Below are positions 1 to 8,498 of a DNA stretch of 37,863 bases, piece by piece. The notes under the pieces were generated by a model, which saw nothing but the letters and a program-made list of their open reading frames with translations, searched no databases and was not told the DNA's origin. The stretch is from an uncultured Bacteroidota bacterium. GTDB taxonomy: Bacteria > Bacteroidota > Bacteroidia > Flavobacteriales > Flavobacteriaceae. Each line of letters starts with the position of its first letter. Position 1 is the first letter of the stretch. A program made the translations under genes and the position numbers. The DNA lies in the NCBI GenBank assembly GCA_937136025.1, contig CAKZOC010000097.1, positions 1-37,863 on the forward strand. The letters run 5' to 3'.

Positions 1-1
1 G

Positions 2-292
2 AAAACCAAAGGATTTAAATTCCCCCATGAACTCTCAGGGGGCGAGCAACAGCGAATTGCCATTGCCCGGGCGCTGTTGAACGATCCTGAACTCATACTC
101 GCCGATGAGCCCACCGGAAACCTCGATCCACAAACCAGTGTGGAAGTGATGAAAGTATTGCAGGAAATCAATAAAACAGGGCGAACCATCCTCATGGCCA
201 CCCACGATTACGCGCTCATCCTCAAATACCCATCCAAAACACTCAAATGTGACGGGAACAAGGTTTTTGAAGTGATTCAGAAAGCCGGTTGA
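2..292 (+). CDS. ftsE: Cell division ABC transporter ATP-binding protein FtsE (3' part only)
   Basis: The window opens inside this gene; the reading frame is open from base 2 to the TGA at 290-292, about 96 residues. Visible in order are the ABC signature LSGGEQQR, the Walker B segment [13 protein letters not shown] and the H-loop MATHDYA; the Walker A part lies outside the window. The short C-terminus that ends soon after the H-loop, and the wording of the signature and Walker B blocks, match FtsE, which works with FtsX at the division site to control peptidoglycan hydrolysis. A LolD-type lipoprotein-export or MacB-type ATPase is the main alternative because these families share the same motifs. 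No partner permease lies next to it in the window; the FtsX-like gene at 31338-32579 is far away and more like LolC/E. Confidence 0.8.
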   Translation, partial: KTKGFKFPHELSGGEQQRIAIARALLNDPELILADEPTGNLDPQTSVEVMKVLQEINKTGRTILMATHDYALILKYPSKTLKCDGNKVFEVIQKAG

Positions 293-395
293 TCACACGG
301 GCAACTACAAAACCAACACGGGGGCCGTTTACAAACGCATAGTTTCGGAAAGAAAAAGATAATCTATCCGTTTTTTGCGTAACTTTTACCTGATT

Positions 396-409
396 CCGGG
401 GCACCCCGG
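396..409. repeat. GC-rich hairpin upstream of the arylsulfotransferase gene
   Basis: A perfect inverted repeat CCGGGG-CA-CCCCGG lies 38 bases before the ATG at 448. It has no T-run after it, so it is not an obvious intrinsic terminator for the upstream ftsE gene. It could be a leader structure or an attenuating hairpin in the mRNA of the sulfotransferase operon; this is inference only. Confidence 0.4.
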
Positions 410-447
410 TTCCGGGATCATTTAACCAACAACCTAAAACCATCCAG

Positions 448-2160
448 ATGCACAGACCGCTACAGGGCTTTTTAGTCCTCCTGTTTTGTATTACTCTTTT
501 TTCATGTAAAAATGAGCCCACGGGCCAAAAGCCTGACGGCCCGAACGAGGCTGCAGTAAATTCAGCAGTGGTCCTTCGGGAATGGACTCCTGAAGACACC
601 CGGTCTATGACGGGGATTACCGCACAACGCGGGCTTCTGGTCAAAACCGATCGGGATACAGAGGGTCTGGTTTTGTTTGAACCTCCTCAGAGTACGGAGA
701 GTTACCTTATCAATAAAGACGGTAAGGTGGTTCACACGTGGAAGGGGCGTCTCAATAGCATGAATTCCTATCTCTTACCCAATGGTCATCTGATTCGACT
801 CGAGCGGGACGAAGACTTCCCCACCTTCGCCGCAGGAGGCCAGGCAGGAAGGATTCGGGAATACGACTGGGACGGAAATGTCATTTGGGACTTTGAATTA
901 GCCAATGAGAAGGAACTCCTTCATCACGATATTGAAATTATGCCCAATGGTAACATTCTCGCGATTTCGTACCATACGCTCACTCCGGAAGAAGCTATAG
1001 CTCTTGGGAGGGATCCAGGGCACGTACCCAAAGCCGGAATATGGGCCGATAAAATAATTGAGATTCAGCCTGTAAAACCAGAAGGGGGCAAAATCATCTG
1101 GCAGTGGCATATGAAAGACCATTTCGTTCAGGAATTTGACCCTGATAAGGCAAATTATGGCGTGGTAGCCTCGAATCCGCGAAAGATTGATTTTAATATT
1201 CACGGAGGCGGGGAACCATCCGATACCCCCAAAAAAAGTGACGCAGAACGGCAGGCCGAATTGGACAAAATGAAGGAATTGGGAAATGAAACTTCCAATG
1301 CGACATTGGAAAACGAGGGCTCCGATATTACCCATACCAACGCCATTTCTTATAACGAGGCCCTGGACCAGATCGTGATAAGCGTTCCAGAGATCTGCGA
1401 AATCTTCATTATTGACCATAGTACCACCACTGAAGAAGCCCGGGGAAGCACAGGAGGACGCTGGGGACACGGAGGAGATCTACTTTATCGTTGGGGAAAC
1501 CCTGCCAATTACGGACAGGGGGGGCAGGAGGATCAGATCCTTCATTTTCAGCACGATGTGAAATGGATCCGCGAAGGGTACCCGGGTGCCGGTAATCTAA
1601 TGGTATACAACAATGACATCCCGGACTCAAAAGCCACCTATGACACCCCTTTTAAGTATTTTGATTCCGTTTCTCCTCCGGATTTTGCCATCCCGATTGG
1701 AAAAGCAGGGAACCACAGCGCCGTTCACCAATGGAAGGCCCCGGTGGACTCAAAAGGCAGTTATCTGCTCGATTCCAATGGACGCTTTGGGCCGGAAAAT
1801 CCCGATCAAACCTATAAAGCTCCCGATGTGTATTCGTTTTATTCCGCCTTTATCTCAGGGGCGCAACGTTTGGAAAACGGACATACCCTAATCACTCAGG
1901 GAATGCAGGGCCGCCTGTTTGAATTAGATACGGAAAACAACATAGTCTGGGAATACTGGGTCCCTTACAAAGGGAATTACAAACTTCCCGACGGCAGTGT
2001 GTCTCAACCAATGGGCCCGTTTATTTTCGGTGTTTTCAGAAGCACGCTCTATCCTCTGGATTATCCCGCATTCAGTAATCGAGATGTTAAGCCGCTGGAG
2101 CCCCAACCAGAACCCTTTAAATTGCCACCCCCACCCTCAGAGGCCGGAGAAGACCATTAA
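448..2160 (+). CDS. Arylsulfotransferase (ASST) family lipoprotein
   Basis: A 570-residue protein with a lipoprotein signal peptide: hydrophobic residues about 8-19 then the lipobox LFSC with Cys20, so it should be membrane-anchored outside the cytoplasm. After a linker the sequence shows the beta-propeller pattern of the ASST family (ESYLINKDGKVVHTWKG, SYLLPNGHLIRL, YDWDGNVIWDFE, and later FELDTENNIVWEYWVP). Conserved histidines occur in DIEIMPNG/HHD, DITHTN and FQHD contexts, as expected for the PAPS-independent enzymes that move sulfate between phenolic compounds through a sulfo-histidine. I cannot identify the catalytic His with certainty. The Lys/Glu-rich stretch around residues 260-285 looks like a flexible insertion. 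The sulfotransferase gene follows after 52 bp on the same strand, suggesting one transcription unit. Substrate unknown. Confidence 0.8.
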   Translation: MHRPLQGFLVLLFCITLFSCKNEPTGQKPDGPNEAAVNSAVVLREWTPEDTRSMTGITAQRGLLVKTDRDTEGLVLFEPPQSTESYLINKDGKVVHTWKGRLNSMNSYLLPNGHLIRLERDEDFPTFAAGGQAGRIREYDWDGNVIWDFELANEKELLHHDIEIMPNGNILAISYHTLTPEEAIALGRDPGHVPKAGIWADKIIEIQPVKPEGGKIIWQWHMKDHFVQEFDPDKANYGVVASNPRKIDFNIHGGGEPSDTPKKSDAERQAELDKMKELGNETSNATLENEGSDITHTNAISYNEALDQIVISVPEICEIFIIDHSTTTEEARGSTGGRWGHGGDLLYRWGNPANYGQGGQEDQILHFQHDVKWIREGYPGAGNLMVYNNDIPDSKATYDTPFKYFDSVSPPDFAIPIGKAGNHSAVHQWKAPVDSKGSYLLDSNGRFGPENPDQTYKAPDVYSFYSAFISGAQRLENGHTLITQGMQGRLFELDTENNIVWEYWVPYKGNYKLPDGSVSQPMGPFIFGVFRSTLYPLDYPAFSNRDVKPLEPQPEPFKLPPPPSEAGEDH

Positions 2161-2212
2161 ATCCTTTATAACACTATTTCTTACATTCCATAACCCTAAA
2201 CAACGCTGAATT

Positions 2213-2893
2213 ATGTCTATAAAAATCATCGGTGCAGGATTCCCCAGAACCGGCACGACCACCCTGAAAAGATCCCTGGAAACACTCGGATTCAAACGGG
2301 TCTATCACATGAAAGAATTACTGGTTAATCCCGACATGCTTGCCTATTGGAAAACCCTCGATGAGACAGGTACGACCGATTGGGAATCCCTTTACCGGGA
2401 TTTCGACGGGACTGTGGATTTCCCCGGTTATCCCTGGTATAAGCAGCACATGAAACAATACCCGGATGCTAAAGTGATCCTTACCGTACGCGACTTTGAA
2501 TCCTGGTATAAAAGCGTCACCAACACCGTCTTTACTGCCGGACCTCAAACCCCGGGGGAAAAGATCAAAATGATGGGGAAATTACTGACCAGTTCCAGGG
2601 CCCGGAAAGTAGTCAGTTGTATCAAATTTTTTAAAAAAGTATTTTTTGCGGGAGAATTCGAAGGCCAATTTCAGGATAAGTCCTATGCCCAGGCCCGGTG
2701 GGATGCTCATATTAAAGAAGTCAAAAACCACGTGCCTGAAGAAAAACTTCTGGTTTACGATGTTCGCGATGGCTGGAAACCCCTCTGCGAATTCCTTGGA
2801 GTCCCTGAACCCTCCGAACCTCTACCCCACCTGAATAAAAAAGAAAATTTTAAAGAAATGCTCCCAAAACTGATGAAGGGTCAAATGGTTTAG
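2213..2893 (+). CDS. P-loop sulfotransferase family protein
   Basis: A 226-residue cytoplasmic protein. The N-terminus carries the PAPS-binding 5'-phosphosulfate loop in the form GAGFPRTGTTTLKRSLE, then YHMKELLVNPDMLAYW and, near residue 90, AKVILTVRDFESWYKSV. This order is that of the Sulfotransfer_4 family (PF17784), which uses PAPS or is at least related to PAPS-dependent sulfotransferases. There is no signal peptide. It lies between the periplasmic arylsulfotransferase (52 bp upstream) and an MFS transporter (41 bp downstream), all on the same strand, so a joint role in making and exporting a sulfated compound is plausible but inferred. The basic segment near residues 130-145 may be the 3'-phosphate-binding region. 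Acceptor substrate cannot be read from sequence. Confidence 0.85.
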   Translation: MSIKIIGAGFPRTGTTTLKRSLETLGFKRVYHMKELLVNPDMLAYWKTLDETGTTDWESLYRDFDGTVDFPGYPWYKQHMKQYPDAKVILTVRDFESWYKSVTNTVFTAGPQTPGEKIKMMGKLLTSSRARKVVSCIKFFKKVFFAGEFEGQFQDKSYAQARWDAHIKEVKNHVPEEKLLVYDVRDGWKPLCEFLGVPEPSEPLPHLNKKENFKEMLPKLMKGQMV

Positions 2894-2934
2894 TTCATCC
2901 ACTAAGCTGGACTTCCACCGAAGCAACCATACCT

Positions 2935-4101
2935 ATGGATCACAACTCCGCGAAGGTAAAGACGAGTCTGTTACTGGTCAGCAGCCTTACCATTGCCTCA
3001 ATGATCACGATTTCTGCAAGTCTGCCGGACATGAGTGCGCATTTCAAAGACCTGCCTGAGGGTCCTGCCCTGGTTAAATTATCCCTGTCCCTCCCCGCCC
3101 TTTTTATTGCGTTAACCGCTACTCTGGCCGGGGCGTTCATCGACCGTGCCGGCCGGCTTAAGCTCCTGGGGGGCGCCCTTGTCTTATACGCTATTGCCGG
3201 AAGTTCAGGATTTTGGCTGAATAACATTTACGGCATTCTCGCCGGAAGGGCCCTGCTGGGGGTGAGTGTCGGAATTTCCATGACCATTGTCACTACCCTC
3301 GTGGCAGACTACTATCAGGGACAGGCCCGACAACAATTTGCGGGGCTACAAATCGCCGTGATGTCTGTGGCGGGCATCTTGTTTATTACCCTGGGTGGTT
3401 TTTTGGCAGACATTTCATGGGAAACCCCTTTTCTTCTGTACCTCTTCGCCCTGGCCATACTGCCCTTTGCGCTCCGTTTTTTACCCGAACCCGCCACTGC
3501 CGTGGTCGCAACGGATACGACCACCAAGACAGGGGTAAAATCACCTCCGATGATCTGGCTTGTATTTATAAACGTCATGCTCATGTGGGTACTCTTTTTT
3601 ATATTACCCATACAAATTCCTTTTTACCTCAAAGATCTGGGTGTTGAAAAGAACAGTCTTATTGGAATCGCCGTCGCCGGGAGTACCCTGTCTTCGGCTA
3701 TATCTTCCTTTAACTACGCCCGATTAAAAGGCCGGTTCAGCCATGGCGTTATCTTCGGCCTGGGTTATGGGCTGATGGCTCTGGCCTTCTTAGTGATCGC
3801 TTTGGGACATACCTATAGCCTGGTTGTCATCGGGCTCGTCATTGCAGGATTGGGTATGGGCCTGCTGATACCCAATGCCAACATTCTCGTTATGCAGCTC
3901 GCACCTCCTGCTATCCGGGGAAGGGAAATCGGAAAACTCACGACATTCTGGTTTCTGGGCCAATTTATTGCTCCCCTGGTAATCTTACCCTTTATTAATG
4001 AATACAGCCAGACTTCTGTTTTTGGAGGAATTGCCATAATTACTGGTATTCTTTGTATCTTTTTCTTTCTGAGCCATAAATACTGGAGTCCGAAAGCATA
4101 G
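2935..4101 (+). CDS. MFS transporter (DHA1-like)
   Basis: A 388-residue integral membrane protein with about twelve hydrophobic segments. The loop between helices 2 and 3 reads GAFIDRAGRLKLL, the usual MFS motif A (GxLxDRxGRR) in slightly altered form; helix 4 has RALLGVSVGISMTIV, typical of drug/metabolite exporters, and the second half has GLGMGLLIPNANILVMQLAPPAIRGR. The length is normal for DHA1 transporters. It sits 41 bp after the sulfotransferase gene and 32 bp before the Nudix gene, so the four genes are likely co-transcribed. From context it may export the product of the sulfotransferase, but no substrate-specific motif is visible. Confidence 0.88.
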   Translation: MDHNSAKVKTSLLLVSSLTIASMITISASLPDMSAHFKDLPEGPALVKLSLSLPALFIALTATLAGAFIDRAGRLKLLGGALVLYAIAGSSGFWLNNIYGILAGRALLGVSVGISMTIVTTLVADYYQGQARQQFAGLQIAVMSVAGILFITLGGFLADISWETPFLLYLFALAILPFALRFLPEPATAVVATDTTTKTGVKSPPMIWLVFINVMLMWVLFFILPIQIPFYLKDLGVEKNSLIGIAVAGSTLSSAISSFNYARLKGRFSHGVIFGLGYGLMALAFLVIALGHTYSLVVIGLVIAGLGMGLLIPNANILVMQLAPPAIRGREIGKLTTFWFLGQFIAPLVILPFINEYSQTSVFGGIAIITGILCIFFFLSHKYWSPKA

Positions 4102-4133
4102 TTTCCAGGGTTCTCCAATAGTACTACTATACC

Positions 4134-4949
4134 ATGATTTACCGCAAAAAAAGGGAGCAACCGGACCGTAAAACCCACCCCCTGATCGGTTTGCTGCTTT
4201 TTTTTATTTCTATTATCCTCTTATTGACCACCGGGGTATTCGGTTTTATTTACGGCATCTTCCATAGCCTCATTAAAGGGGGATTTCGCGGGCTGGGCGA
4301 ATATTGTCTTCAAATAGCTGTCTCTATCGACCAACTCGGCAATGTACTGATGCAACATTTGTTGAATCTGCTTTGGATTAGGCGTGGCGGCTATCCTTTT
4401 GGAAATAGGGATGAGACCATCAGCAGTGCTTTGGGGCGCAATAAACGCAGTGGTACCCTTACCGGTTTAGGCCGGGTCGTCGACCACACGCTGGATCTGA
4501 TCGATCCGAACCATTCCCTGGATTCCATCGACTACTATATCGAACCCTCTGACCAGATTATAGAAGCTGTGAGTTGGATACATCTCAAGGATGGGCAAAT
4601 ACTCGCCAGTAGGAGTGAAGGAAAAAGCCGCTACTATATTCCGGGGGGGAAACGACTGCCTGAGGAACCAGAGCACCAGGCCCTGATGCGTGAGATCGAG
4701 GAAGAAATGGGGGTGATTCTGATACCAGATAGCATCAGGCTCCTGGGTATTTTCGAAGCCCCTGCAGATGCCCAGCCTCCGGGGACCCTAGTCCGGCTGA
4801 GCTGCTACACGGCCCGATATGAAGGCGCCCTGAAACCCGCTTCAGAAATACGGGAAATCGTTTGGCTGACGTACTCAGATCGCCAGCTGGTTGCCCCGGC
4901 TGACCAGCTGGTTTTTGATTTTCTTCACCAAAAGGGCGTGCTGAATTGA
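4134..4949 (+). CDS. Membrane-anchored Nudix hydrolase with N-terminal extension
   Basis: A 271-residue protein with two parts. Residues 1-135 begin with a basic segment, one strong transmembrane stretch (LLLFFISIILLLTTGVFGFIYG with short flanks) and an amphipathic region, then a distinct block with SIDQLGNVL, YPFGNRDETISSALG and DLIDPNHSLDSID. That block resembles small stand-alone membrane proteins I remember from phages and bacteria; this is memory, not a search. Residues about 145-265 are a Nudix domain with a perfect Nudix box from Gly172: G, five residues, E, seven residues, then REIEEEMGV, which binds the divalent metals. Such domains hydrolyse nucleoside-diphosphate-linked substrates. 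It is the last gene of the sulfotransferase/MFS run. The fusion is unusual; the substrate is unknown. Confidence 0.8.
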   Translation: MIYRKKREQPDRKTHPLIGLLLFFISIILLLTTGVFGFIYGIFHSLIKGGFRGLGEYCLQIAVSIDQLGNVLMQHLLNLLWIRRGGYPFGNRDETISSALGRNKRSGTLTGLGRVVDHTLDLIDPNHSLDSIDYYIEPSDQIIEAVSWIHLKDGQILASRSEGKSRYYIPGGKRLPEEPEHQALMREIEEEMGVILIPDSIRLLGIFEAPADAQPPGTLVRLSCYTARYEGALKPASEIREIVWLTYSDRQLVAPADQLVFDFLHQKGVLN

Positions 4950-5004
4950 ACTGCGCAGACCCGATCTTTTTTAGTACTTTGCAGGGCAAAACCAATACCA
5001 ATAC

Positions 5005-5763
5005 ATGGAAGTACTCGGAATAGATGTGGGCGGCTCGGGCATTAAAGGAGCCCTGATTCACATGGAAACCGGTGAAATGCTATCTGACCGGTTCCGGATC
5101 CCAACCCCGGAGAGTCGGAAGCCTGAGGAAATGGCCCGGGTAGTGGCTGAAATCACTGCACATTTTAACTATAAAGGCCCTGTAGGCTGTGGTTTCCCAA
5201 CCGTGGTCAAAAAAGGAGTCTGCAAGTCCCCGGGAAATCTGCATAAGTCCTGGTTGAATGTACCGATTGAAAAGTTGTTCGAGAAAGCCTCGGGTAACGA
5301 TTTTACGGTCATCAATGATGCGGACGCCGCCGGTTATGCGACCATGAACTACGGCATAGGAAGAGGTCTGAAAGGCTTTATAGTGATGATTACTATAGGT
5401 ACGGGCCTGGGCAGTGGCGCGTTTTTGGATGGCCGGCTTATCCCGAATTTTGAACTGGGGCAAATCCCCTACAAGGAATACGACAAAATTGAATCCTGGG
5501 CTGCGGCCTCTGCCAAAGAGGCGGAAGGACTCAGCTGGAAAAAATGGGGGAAACGATTCAATAAGTTCCTGGAACTTGTGGAGCTTATTGTAAACCCGGA
5601 TATGATCATCCTTGGGGGCGGCACCTCAAAATACTTCCAGGAATATGAAAAATACATTAAAATCGAAACGGAAGTCGTCCCGGCGGGACTGCAAAATCAC
5701 GCGGGCATTATAGGTGCCGCTACGGGCTGTCTGGTGAATCACCCGGAACTCTACCTCGGGTAG
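5005..5763 (+). CDS. ppgK: Polyphosphate glucokinase (ROK family)
   Basis: A 252-residue cytoplasmic sugar kinase. The N-terminal phosphate-binding motif is GIDVGGSGIKGALI, followed by GCGFPTVVKKG, the catalytic segment INDADAAG with Asp105 as likely base, and the adenosine/phosphate loop TIGTGLGSG. The C-terminus carries VNPDMIILGGGTSK and HAGIIGAATG. This is the pattern of bacterial PpgK, which phosphorylates glucose to glucose-6-phosphate with polyphosphate (often also ATP). The usual sugar-contacting ExGH motif reads ELGQ at residues 150-153, so His is replaced by Gln. The canonical ROK zinc cysteines are absent, as in other PpgK proteins. The gene converges with typA, leaving only 9 bp between the stops. 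Confidence 0.85.
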   Translation: MEVLGIDVGGSGIKGALIHMETGEMLSDRFRIPTPESRKPEEMARVVAEITAHFNYKGPVGCGFPTVVKKGVCKSPGNLHKSWLNVPIEKLFEKASGNDFTVINDADAAGYATMNYGIGRGLKGFIVMITIGTGLGSGAFLDGRLIPNFELGQIPYKEYDKIESWAAASAKEAEGLSWKKWGKRFNKFLELVELIVNPDMIILGGGTSKYFQEYEKYIKIETEVVPAGLQNHAGIIGAATGCLVNHPELYLG

Positions 5764-5772
5764 AAGAGCCGT

Positions 5773-7569
5773 CTAAGACTTAGCGCGCTTGCGCTCTGTC
5801 TCCTTCAGGAATATTTTACGCAACCGCAGGTGGCTCGGGGTCACCTCTACATATTCATCCTTCTGAATATATTCCAGAGCTTCTTCCAGAGAAAACTTTA
5901 TGGCCGGTACAATCCGGGATTTGTCATCCGAACCAGCGGCCCGGACGTTGGTCAGTTTCTTGGTTTTGGTCACATTGATAACCATATCGTCCCCCCTGGA
6001 ATTCTCGCCGATCACCTGACCTTCGTAAATATCCTCACCCGGGTCGATAAAAAAGCGTCCCCGCTCTTGTAATTTGTCGATGGAATAGGGAATCGCCTTG
6101 CCCTTCTCCATAGAAACCATAGAACCATTCTGCCGCTGGGGAACCTCTCCTTTCATGGGTTGGTATTCGAGAAAACGATGCGCCATGATCGCCTCTCCGG
6201 CAGTAGCGGTCAGCAGTTGATTCCGAAGCCCGATAATCCCACGGGAAGGAATCAAAAACTCACAAAGCATGCGATCTCCACGGGACTCCATCTTGGTCAT
6301 TTCTCCTTTACGCATGGCCACCATTTCAACGGCTTTCCCGGAAACGGCTTCCGGAAGATCTATGGTCAGGGATTCAATGGGTTCGCACTGTTTCCCGTCA
6401 ATCTCTTTTAAAATGACCTGGGGCTGTCCAATCTGCAGTTCGTATCCTTCTCGTCTCATGGTTTCGATCAACACGGACAAGTGCAGTACACCCCGGCCAT
6501 AGACCATGAACTTATCTGCACTATCTGTTTCCTTAACACGAAGCGCCAGGTTTTTCTCCAGTTCCTTCTCCAGGCGTTCTTTGATATGCCGGGAGGTTAC
6601 AAACTTTCCATCTTGTCCGAAAAAAGGACTGTCATTTATGGTAAAGAGCATACTCATAGTAGGCTCATCAATAGCAATACTTCCCAGGGCCTCCGGATTT
6701 TCTTTGTCGGCAATTGTATCTCCAATATCAAATCCCTCAAGGCCCACGAGGGCTCCAATATCCCCGGTTTGCAGTTCCTGAACCCTGCTGCGGCCAAGTC
6801 CTTCAAACGTATAGAGCTCCTTAATACGGGTAGCCACATGCCGCCCATCCCTTTTGACCAGCGTGACCGCCTGACCTTCCTTAAGGTGACCGCGCTGAAG
6901 CCTTCCAATAGCGATCCGCCCGGTATAAGATGAAAAATCCAGAGAAGTGACCAGCATTTGAGTGGTCCCCGCTTCAGGTTCAAAAGTCGGGATATGCTCC
7001 AGCACCATATCCAATAGGGGCGCAATCGTACCGGTAGGTTTCGCGAAGTCTTCACCCATCCAGTTCTCCTTGGCGGACCCATAGACTGTAGGGAAGTCCA
7101 ATTGCCACTCCTCAGCCCCGAGTTCAAACATCAGGTCAAAAACCTGTTCGTGAACTTCTTCCGGGGTACAGTTTGGTTTATCGACCTTATTGATGACCAC
7201 ACAAGGCTTCAGGCCCATACTGAGTGCTTTCTGGAGCACAAAGCGGGTCTGCGGCATCGGTCCTTCAAAAGCATCGACCAGGAGCAAAACCCCATCGGCC
7301 ATATTGAGTACGCGTTCCACTTCCCCGCCAAAATCGGCGTGGCCAGGAGTATCGATGATATTTATTTTTGTGTCCTTGTACGTCACCGAGACGTTTTTGG
7401 AAACAATGGTAATTCCGCGCTCGCGTTCCAGATCGTTGTTGTCCAGAATAAGATCTCCGGTTTGCTCATTCTCCCTAAAGAGCTGGCAATAATGAAGAAT
7501 TTTATCGACGAGGGTTGTTTTCCCGTGGTCGACGTGTGCGATGATGGCGATATTTTTGATCGTAGCCAT
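5773..7569 (-). CDS. typA: Translational GTPase TypA/BipA
   Basis: A 598-residue ribosome-binding GTPase, the normal length for the family. The G-domain motifs are all present: AHVDHGKTT (G1), ERERGITI (G2), DTPGHADF (G3), NKVDK (G4) and GSAKE (G5). They are followed by the EF-Tu-like domain II ([19 protein letters not shown]), an EF-G-like domain ([22 protein letters not shown]) and the BipA-specific C-terminal domain ([31 protein letters not shown]). It assists 50S assembly and stress or cold adaptation in other bacteria. A -7-like element TATCTTTG reads toward the gene at 7590-7597, about 20 bases before the ATG, giving a short leader. The gene is monocistronic as far as seen. Confidence 0.97.
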   Translation of the reverse strand: MATIKNIAIIAHVDHGKTTLVDKILHYCQLFRENEQTGDLILDNNDLERERGITIVSKNVSVTYKDTKINIIDTPGHADFGGEVERVLNMADGVLLLVDAFEGPMPQTRFVLQKALSMGLKPCVVINKVDKPNCTPEEVHEQVFDLMFELGAEEWQLDFPTVYGSAKENWMGEDFAKPTGTIAPLLDMVLEHIPTFEPEAGTTQMLVTSLDFSSYTGRIAIGRLQRGHLKEGQAVTLVKRDGRHVATRIKELYTFEGLGRSRVQELQTGDIGALVGLEGFDIGDTIADKENPEALGSIAIDEPTMSMLFTINDSPFFGQDGKFVTSRHIKERLEKELEKNLALRVKETDSADKFMVYGRGVLHLSVLIETMRREGYELQIGQPQVILKEIDGKQCEPIESLTIDLPEAVSGKAVEMVAMRKGEMTKMESRGDRMLCEFLIPSRGIIGLRNQLLTATAGEAIMAHRFLEYQPMKGEVPQRQNGSMVSMEKGKAIPYSIDKLQERGRFFIDPGEDIYEGQVIGENSRGDDMVINVTKTKKLTNVRAAGSDDKSRIVPAIKFSLEEALEYIQKDEYVEVTPSHLRLRKIFLKETERKRAKS

Positions 7570-7589
7570 AGGTGCTGATTTTAGGCGCG

Positions 7590-7597
7590 CAAAGATA
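7590..7597 (-). promoter_or_regulatory. Predicted Bacteroidota -7 element for typA
   Basis: On the minus strand the bases read TATCTTTG, an exact match to TAnnTTTG, 20 bases upstream of the typA ATG. I see no TTG at the expected upstream spacing, so only the -7 box supports it. Confidence 0.5.
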
Positions 7598-7797
7598 CGT
7601 CTAATTCTCCTGGAAATGCTTTTGTTGTGTTTTATTTAATGAAAGTTTCCGCTTCAAGGATCCGCTGACCGGATTCGGCCAATGTCTATGGGGGCGTGAA
7701 GTATAGATTTTTGGAGTCTGTTTATGACGCACAGTGTTAAAAATAATAGCGCCGCCAGGGTTTAGCAGTGGATCGTTGTATCTTGAAAACAGGGGTG

Positions 7798-7812
7798 GGG
7801 GGCATTGCCCCC
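7798..7812 (-). terminator. Possible hairpin terminator downstream of the 7845-8423 gene
   Basis: A perfect hairpin GGGGGC-ATT-GCCCCC lies about 35 bases after the stop of the minus-strand outer-membrane gene. On the minus strand it is followed by CACCCCTGTTTTC, a weak T-rich stretch, so a terminator is possible but not strong. The rest of the space to typA (7600-7840) shows no gene that I recognise. Confidence 0.4.
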
Positions 7813-7844
7813 AGACAGGCTTCATCGCCAGCGCATAATCCCGA

Positions 7845-8423
7845 TTACGGCTCAAAACCCGGTGGGCCTTTCGGCTTTTTCTTGCGAAAAGGGTTCCAAC
7901 TGATCCTCAGGTTGAAAACAGGCCCTATACCCCCCGTTATGCGATTTCTAAAATAATTTCCCGCTCCGGCTTCCACTCCAAAACCAAAACCGTTGTTGTA
8001 ACTTCTTTGAATTCCGTAAACCACTCCCAGAAAATTCAGATCCCGGCCTTCATTATCCAGATTCCCCAGCAATTCCCACTCCACAAAAAACTGCTGAAAG
8101 GAAACAGAGAAGTAATTTCCAGAGTTTCCGGAGACATTCTTATTCTGACGGGCTCTGCTCTCCAGGTTATGATAGTAGCGGGAGAAAGCTCTGTATGCAG
8201 GGGCCACCGAATATCCTTCTCTGGGCGTTGCCAGGCTTAACCCCACCTCAGCTCCAACACTGAGATTTCGGGCCAGTCCGAATTCATATTGAAAACCGGG
8301 AAGCAACAGGTTGAGCTGAAAATTATTCCGCTCCAGATGCACCGGGCCAAATCCCCGTTCGGTTCTTTGGGAGTACATCACAGAGGACAGAAGCAGGGAC
8401 AGGAGGAGCAAACGAAGGCGCAT
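7845..8423 (-). CDS. Outer-membrane beta-barrel protein, uncharacterised
   Basis: A 192-residue protein with a cleavable signal peptide (MRLRLLLLSLLLSSVMYSQ, cut likely after Ser18). The remainder alternates hydrophobic and polar residues in short strands separated by turns, for example NFQLNLLLPGFQYEFGLA, LSVGAEVGLSL and GFGFGVEAGAGNYF, and aromatic residues sit near strand ends. This is typical of small 8-strand barrels in the outer membrane of Bacteroidota. The C-terminus is basic and proline-rich (FRKKKPKGPPGFEP) rather than ending in an aromatic residue. It is divergent from kdsA with 75 bp between starts. No specific function can be named. Confidence 0.7.
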   Translation of the reverse strand: MRLRLLLLSLLLSSVMYSQRTERGFGPVHLERNNFQLNLLLPGFQYEFGLARNLSVGAEVGLSLATPREGYSVAPAYRAFSRYYHNLESRARQNKNVSGNSGNYFSVSFQQFFVEWELLGNLDNEGRDLNFLGVVYGIQRSYNNGFGFGVEAGAGNYFRNRITGGIGPVFNLRISWNPFRKKKPKGPPGFEP

Positions 8424-8475
8424 TGAAAAACAGGGATTAGAGCATCAATGTATTAAAAGCTCCCGCATTCCTTCA

Positions 8476-8483
8476 TATCTTTG
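8476..8483 (+). promoter_or_regulatory. Predicted -7 element for kdsA
   Basis: TATCTTTG matches the Bacteroidota TAnnTTTG box and ends 15 bases before the kdsA ATG, implying a very short leader. No TTG is seen at the usual upstream distance. Confidence 0.55.
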
Positions 8484-8498
8484 TCAAAATTTTAAGAA

